Position numbers and translations under genes: made by a program
Notes under the pieces: model-generated
What the model saw: only the letters and a program-made list of their open reading frames with translations
Database searches by the model: none
What the model was told of the DNA's origin: nothing
Assembly: GCF_020171805.1 (NCBI RefSeq)
Contig: NZ_JAIVAF010000005.1
Span: forward strand, 1 to 64,000
DNA length: 64,000 bases
Direction of reading: 5' to 3'
Source of the DNA: Guptibacillus algicola
GTDB lineage: Bacteria; Bacillota; Bacilli; Bacillales; Guptibacillaceae
In this document: piece by piece, positions 61,257-64,000 of the stretch
How positions within the stretch are numbered: position 1 is the stretch's first letter
Layout: each line of letters opens with the position of its first letter

Positions 61257-62580
61257 ACCCGTAGACGTGTTTTTTTGCATAGTAATAAGCGGTTCCTAGC
61301 GATAAGATCATTATTCCGAGTAGGAATAGATAGGTTAATTGAAACGATTTTGAACTGTATGTCAATCCGTTTAATTCAAGGAGGATTCCACCCAGAACTG
61401 CTCCCGAAGCACTGCCGACAAACTGAACGAGTTGTTTCATGCCTATTCCGGTAGCGGTCTCTGATGAAGGTAAAATACGCGATACCTCATTCGTTGTGCT
61501 TGAAGAAAGGCTAGAGAATCCGAAGCTAGTAAACATATAGCCGAACATGGTCATATAAGGATTAAGAGGAGATAAGAAGTAAAAGATGATCGTGGAAATC
61601 AATAGTAACACGTGTGCAAGATAAATGACTTTCATGTTTCCATATCGATCGATTATTTTTCCTACATAAACAGCGGCAACGGCTGACAACATAGCTCCTG
61701 GAAATATGATATAGCCAATGACAGATGGGCCCTTATCAAATACGTTTTGTAGCATGAGTGGCATGAGGAGCAATATAGCAAAGTGCGTTGTAAAACCTAG
61801 GTAACTCATATAAAGAAGAAGTCGATAACCTTGCTTCTTAAAGAGTGCAGGCTGAACAAATGGTATTGCTGTTTTTGTAAGCCGTAACCAAAGGAGAAAG
61901 ATAGCAACGACTCCTATGAATAGATAAAGAAAATTAAACGTTGAGATCAATAACAAGAAACTAGTAACAGATACTCCTGTAAGGATTGCACCGAGGAAAT
62001 CAAACGAACCTCTCTTTACCGCCTCTTCAGGTAATCGTTTAAAAAGAATTGGGATTAGGGATAGCACGAATAACGTCACAACAAAGAGATAATTCCAAGT
62101 CAAGTATTCCGTTATTATACCACCTATAACTGGCCCAAGCCCAAATCCTAGAGAAGATGCCGAAGCGATGAACGCCATCGCCCTTCCTCGTTTCTCAAGA
62201 GGAATAAATCTACCAGCAAAGACCATCGACAGTCCTGGAATCGCTGATGCCCCTGTAGCTTGTAAAAGCCTTGCGGTAAGAAGGAGAGCGAAACTTTCAG
62301 CAAAGAAACCAAGGATTGAACCGATACCGAATATGACGATTCCCATTATAAGAAGACGTCTTATCGGAAGGTAGTCAGACAATCTTGTATAAGTTATCGT
62401 GAACACTGCAAGAATAATGGAGTAGCCAGAAACGATCCACGCCCCGTCAGATGGGCTTAAATCAAATTCATTTAATATGTTAGGAAGCGCGACGTTGAAC
62501 ATCGTTGTATTCATCACAACGAGCCAGACAGCTGCGCTTAATATGAGAATAGTACGGAAATAGTTCTTTTCATTCATCAT
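61255..62580 (-). CDS. MFS efflux transporter (DHA2-like)
   Basis: A 441-residue transporter with about 12 hydrophobic segments. The start motif (MNTTMFNVALPNIL, then DGAWIVSGYSI) and LLTARLLQATGASAIPGLS fit drug:H+ antiporters. GGAGG precedes the ATG pair at 62580. The substrate is unknown; it is not clearly part of the hydrolase operon. Confidence 0.88.
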   Translation of the reverse strand: MMNEKNYFRTILILSAAVWLVVMNTTMFNVALPNILNEFDLSPSDGAWIVSGYSIILAVFTITYTRLSDYLPIRRLLIMGIVIFGIGSILGFFAESFALLLTARLLQATGASAIPGLSMVFAGRFIPLEKRGRAMAFIASASSLGFGLGPVIGGIITEYLTWNYLFVVTLFVLSLIPILFKRLPEEAVKRGSFDFLGAILTGVSVTSFLLLISTFNFLYLFIGVVAIFLLWLRLTKTAIPFVQPALFKKQGYRLLLYMSYLGFTTHFAILLLMPLMLQNVFDKGPSVIGYIIFPGAMLSAVAAVYVGKIIDRYGNMKVIYLAHVLLLISTIIFYFLSPLNPYMTMFGYMFTSFGFSSLSSSTTNEVSRILPSSETATGIGMKQLVQFVGSASGAVLGGILLELNGLTYSSKSFQLTYLFLLGIMILSLGTAYYYAKKHVYG

Positions 62581-62662
62581 CGTTAAACCTCCTGATGCTG
62601 CTCTATAAAAACAACACCAGCTTATTGTAAACCATTACCCCCGGTTAAGTCCCATTTGACGT

Positions 62663-62797
62663 TTATGATGGGGATGGACCCTTCTTTTTTTGTTCAAATC
62701 GTTTTGCGAGTTCTTGTTTCGCTTGGTTATACGTAAGGCCTGAATTTGCATTTAGCTTCTTTACTTCATCAATATCAGTTCCTGATTTCGATTTCAT
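62663..62797 (-). CDS. Small SASP-gamma-like protein
   Basis: A 44-residue hydrophilic protein (ATG at 62797, AAAAGGTGG upstream). SGTDIDEVKKLNANSGLTYN followed by QAKQELAKR resembles the repeat of gamma-type small acid-soluble spore proteins (GTNxxxVKxxNAxS). The length is shorter than classical SspE. Assignment to the spore-protein family is tentative. Confidence 0.5.
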   Translation of the reverse strand: MKSKSGTDIDEVKKLNANSGLTYNQAKQELAKRFEQKKKGPSPS

Positions 62798-62907
62798 CGT
62801 ATTCACCACCTTTTCATTAGCTTTTGAACGTTCTAACCGTTTTATGTAGAGAAATTACAACATGTTATAATGCAAACAGAATCAAAAACTCGAACAGATA
62901 GGATGAC

Positions 62908-64000
62908 ATGATGAGAAACGAAACGCGCGTGCAGATTCAATCAAAGCACAAAAAGAAGTTTCTGAACGGATATCCCCTTATATTTAAAGAAGCACTCGCA
63001 AACCCTGAGAAGTTAAAAGAAGAGGGTGCGATTTTAAATCTCGTAGATAACAACGGAGACTTTATAGGAAAAGGGTATTATGGAAGACAGAATAAAGGAT
63101 ATGGATGGGTCTTGACCCAGGATGCAAATGAATCGATCGATGACGCGTTTTTTACCAAAAGGATTCAACGAGCTCTTACCTATCGAAAAGCTTTCTTTGA
63201 AGATCCGAATACCACTGCTTTTCGTATTGTTAATGGTGAAGGTGATGGACTTGGAGGCATTACCATCGATCGTTTCAATGATTACTACTTGATCAATTGG
63301 TACAGTGAAGGTGCCTATTCATTTAAGAATGAGGTCGTCAATTCATTGAAAACACTGGTGGACTTTAAAGGAATATATGAGAAAAAACGCTTTGACTCTA
63401 AAGGTCAGTATGTCGAAGATGATGACTTCGTAGCTGGGGAACGCGGTGAATTTCCTATCATTGTAAAAGAAAACGGCGTGAATTTTGCTGTTTATCTTAA
63501 TGAAGGCGCTATGGTAGGCGTATTCCTAGACCAGCGCCCCGTGAGAAAAATGATCCGTGATAAATACGCGGAAGGTAAGAGCGTATTGAATACGTTCTCC
63601 TACACGGGTGCGTTTTCTGTTTTCGCTGCATTAGGTGGGGCAGTTCACACAACAAGTGTTGATCTTGCGAATCGGAGCTTAAATAAAACAATCGAACAGT
63701 TTAGTGTGAATGGAATCGACTATGAAGCGCAGAATATTTTAGTGATGGATGTCTTCAAGTATTTTAAGTACGCTCTGAAAAAGAACCTTACGTTCGATAT
63801 GGTAATCCTTGATCCACCTAGCTTTGCACGTTCCAAGAAACACACATTTAGTGCTGCTAAAGATTATAAGAATCTCTTGAAAGAGGCGATTGCCATAACA
63901 GAGGACACTGGAATCATTGTTGCCTCAACCAATTATAGTGGCTATGATATGAAGAAGTTCAAAGGGTTTGTTGATCAAGCATTCAAAGAGAGTGGAGGAA
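62908..64000 (+). CDS. Class I SAM-dependent rRNA methyltransferase (partial, RlmI/YwbD-like)
   Basis: 364 codons are open up to the window end. A PUA-like N-terminus (GYPLIFKEALANP) is followed by a Rossmann methyltransferase with VLNTFSYTGAFSVFAA (SAM), and ILDPPSFARSKK, the RlmI-type active loop. It should methylate a cytosine in 23S rRNA. Start ATG at 62908 or the next one at 62911, after AGGATGA. The 3' end is beyond the window. Confidence 0.9.
   Translation, partial: MMRNETRVQIQSKHKKKFLNGYPLIFKEALANPEKLKEEGAILNLVDNNGDFIGKGYYGRQNKGYGWVLTQDANESIDDAFFTKRIQRALTYRKAFFEDPNTTAFRIVNGEGDGLGGITIDRFNDYYLINWYSEGAYSFKNEVVNSLKTLVDFKGIYEKKRFDSKGQYVEDDDFVAGERGEFPIIVKENGVNFAVYLNEGAMVGVFLDQRPVRKMIRDKYAEGKSVLNTFSYTGAFSVFAALGGAVHTTSVDLANRSLNKTIEQFSVNGIDYEAQNILVMDVFKYFKYALKKNLTFDMVILDPPSFARSKKHTFSAAKDYKNLLKEAIAITEDTGIIVASTNYSGYDMKKFKGFVDQAFKESGG

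Overview
The window is chromosomal DNA around the replication origin of a spore-forming, low-GC Gram-positive bacterium of the Bacillaceae. The gene order (16S-gyrA-gyrB-remB-recF-yaaA-dnaN-dnaA-oriC-rpmH-rnpA-yidC-jag-mnmE-mnmG-rsmG-noc-parA-parB, then ychF-rpsF-ssb-rpsR, gdpP-rplI-dnaB-purA, and walRKHIJ-htrA-rlmH) is the conserved Bacillus origin region. Sporulation-linked genes (noc, spo0J/parB, yyaC, jag, the spoIIIJ-type yidC) point to an endospore former. The species cannot be fixed from the sequence alone. The YidD gene between rnpA and yidC, Mqo next to rlmH and a chromosomal ParM-type locus are unlike B. subtilis 168.

Layout. 1-10.4 kb (mostly minus strand): the 5' end of a 16S rRNA gene and its promoter, gyrase, RemB, RecF, the S4 protein, the sliding clamp and DnaA. 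A bipartite oriC lies on both sides of dnaA, with DnaA boxes, a DnaA-trio-like tract and an AT-rich unwinding region next to dnaN. 10.4-21.6 kb (plus): ribosomal protein L34, RNase P protein, membrane-protein insertion, tRNA modification and chromosome segregation genes with two parS-like sites. 21.6-34.5 kb: YyaC, membrane proteins, the YchF and S6-SSB-S18 operons, c-di-AMP turnover, the replicative helicase and purA behind PurR-like boxes. 34.6-35.4 kb: a tRNA cluster (Lys, initiator Met, Asp, Phe) carrying two odd partial tRNA copies, each followed by a related structured element. 35.6-45.1 kb: a cell-wall hydrolase, the WalRK cell-wall homeostasis operon, HtrA and RlmH.

45.4-64 kb is more variable: Mqo; a complete-looking ParMRC-type partition locus (dense centromere-like repeats, actin-like ATPase, ribbon-helix-helix adaptor); an N-acetylglucosamine operon with paired NagR operators; an HTH protein, a tiny basic peptide and dispersed palindromic repeats; a phospholipase D-like protein; an ABC exporter; a divergent ArsR-type repressor/hydrolase pair sharing a 30-bp palindromic operator; an MFS exporter; a short SASP-like ORF; and the start of an rRNA methyltransferase cut by the window end.

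The strongest candidate for something little described is the ParM/ParR/centromere locus at 47.0-49.1 kb. It sits on the chromosome about 37 kb from oriC, in a genome that already has Soj/Spo0J and Noc. The tRNA-fragment elements at 34.8 and 35.2 kb are the second most unusual structure.
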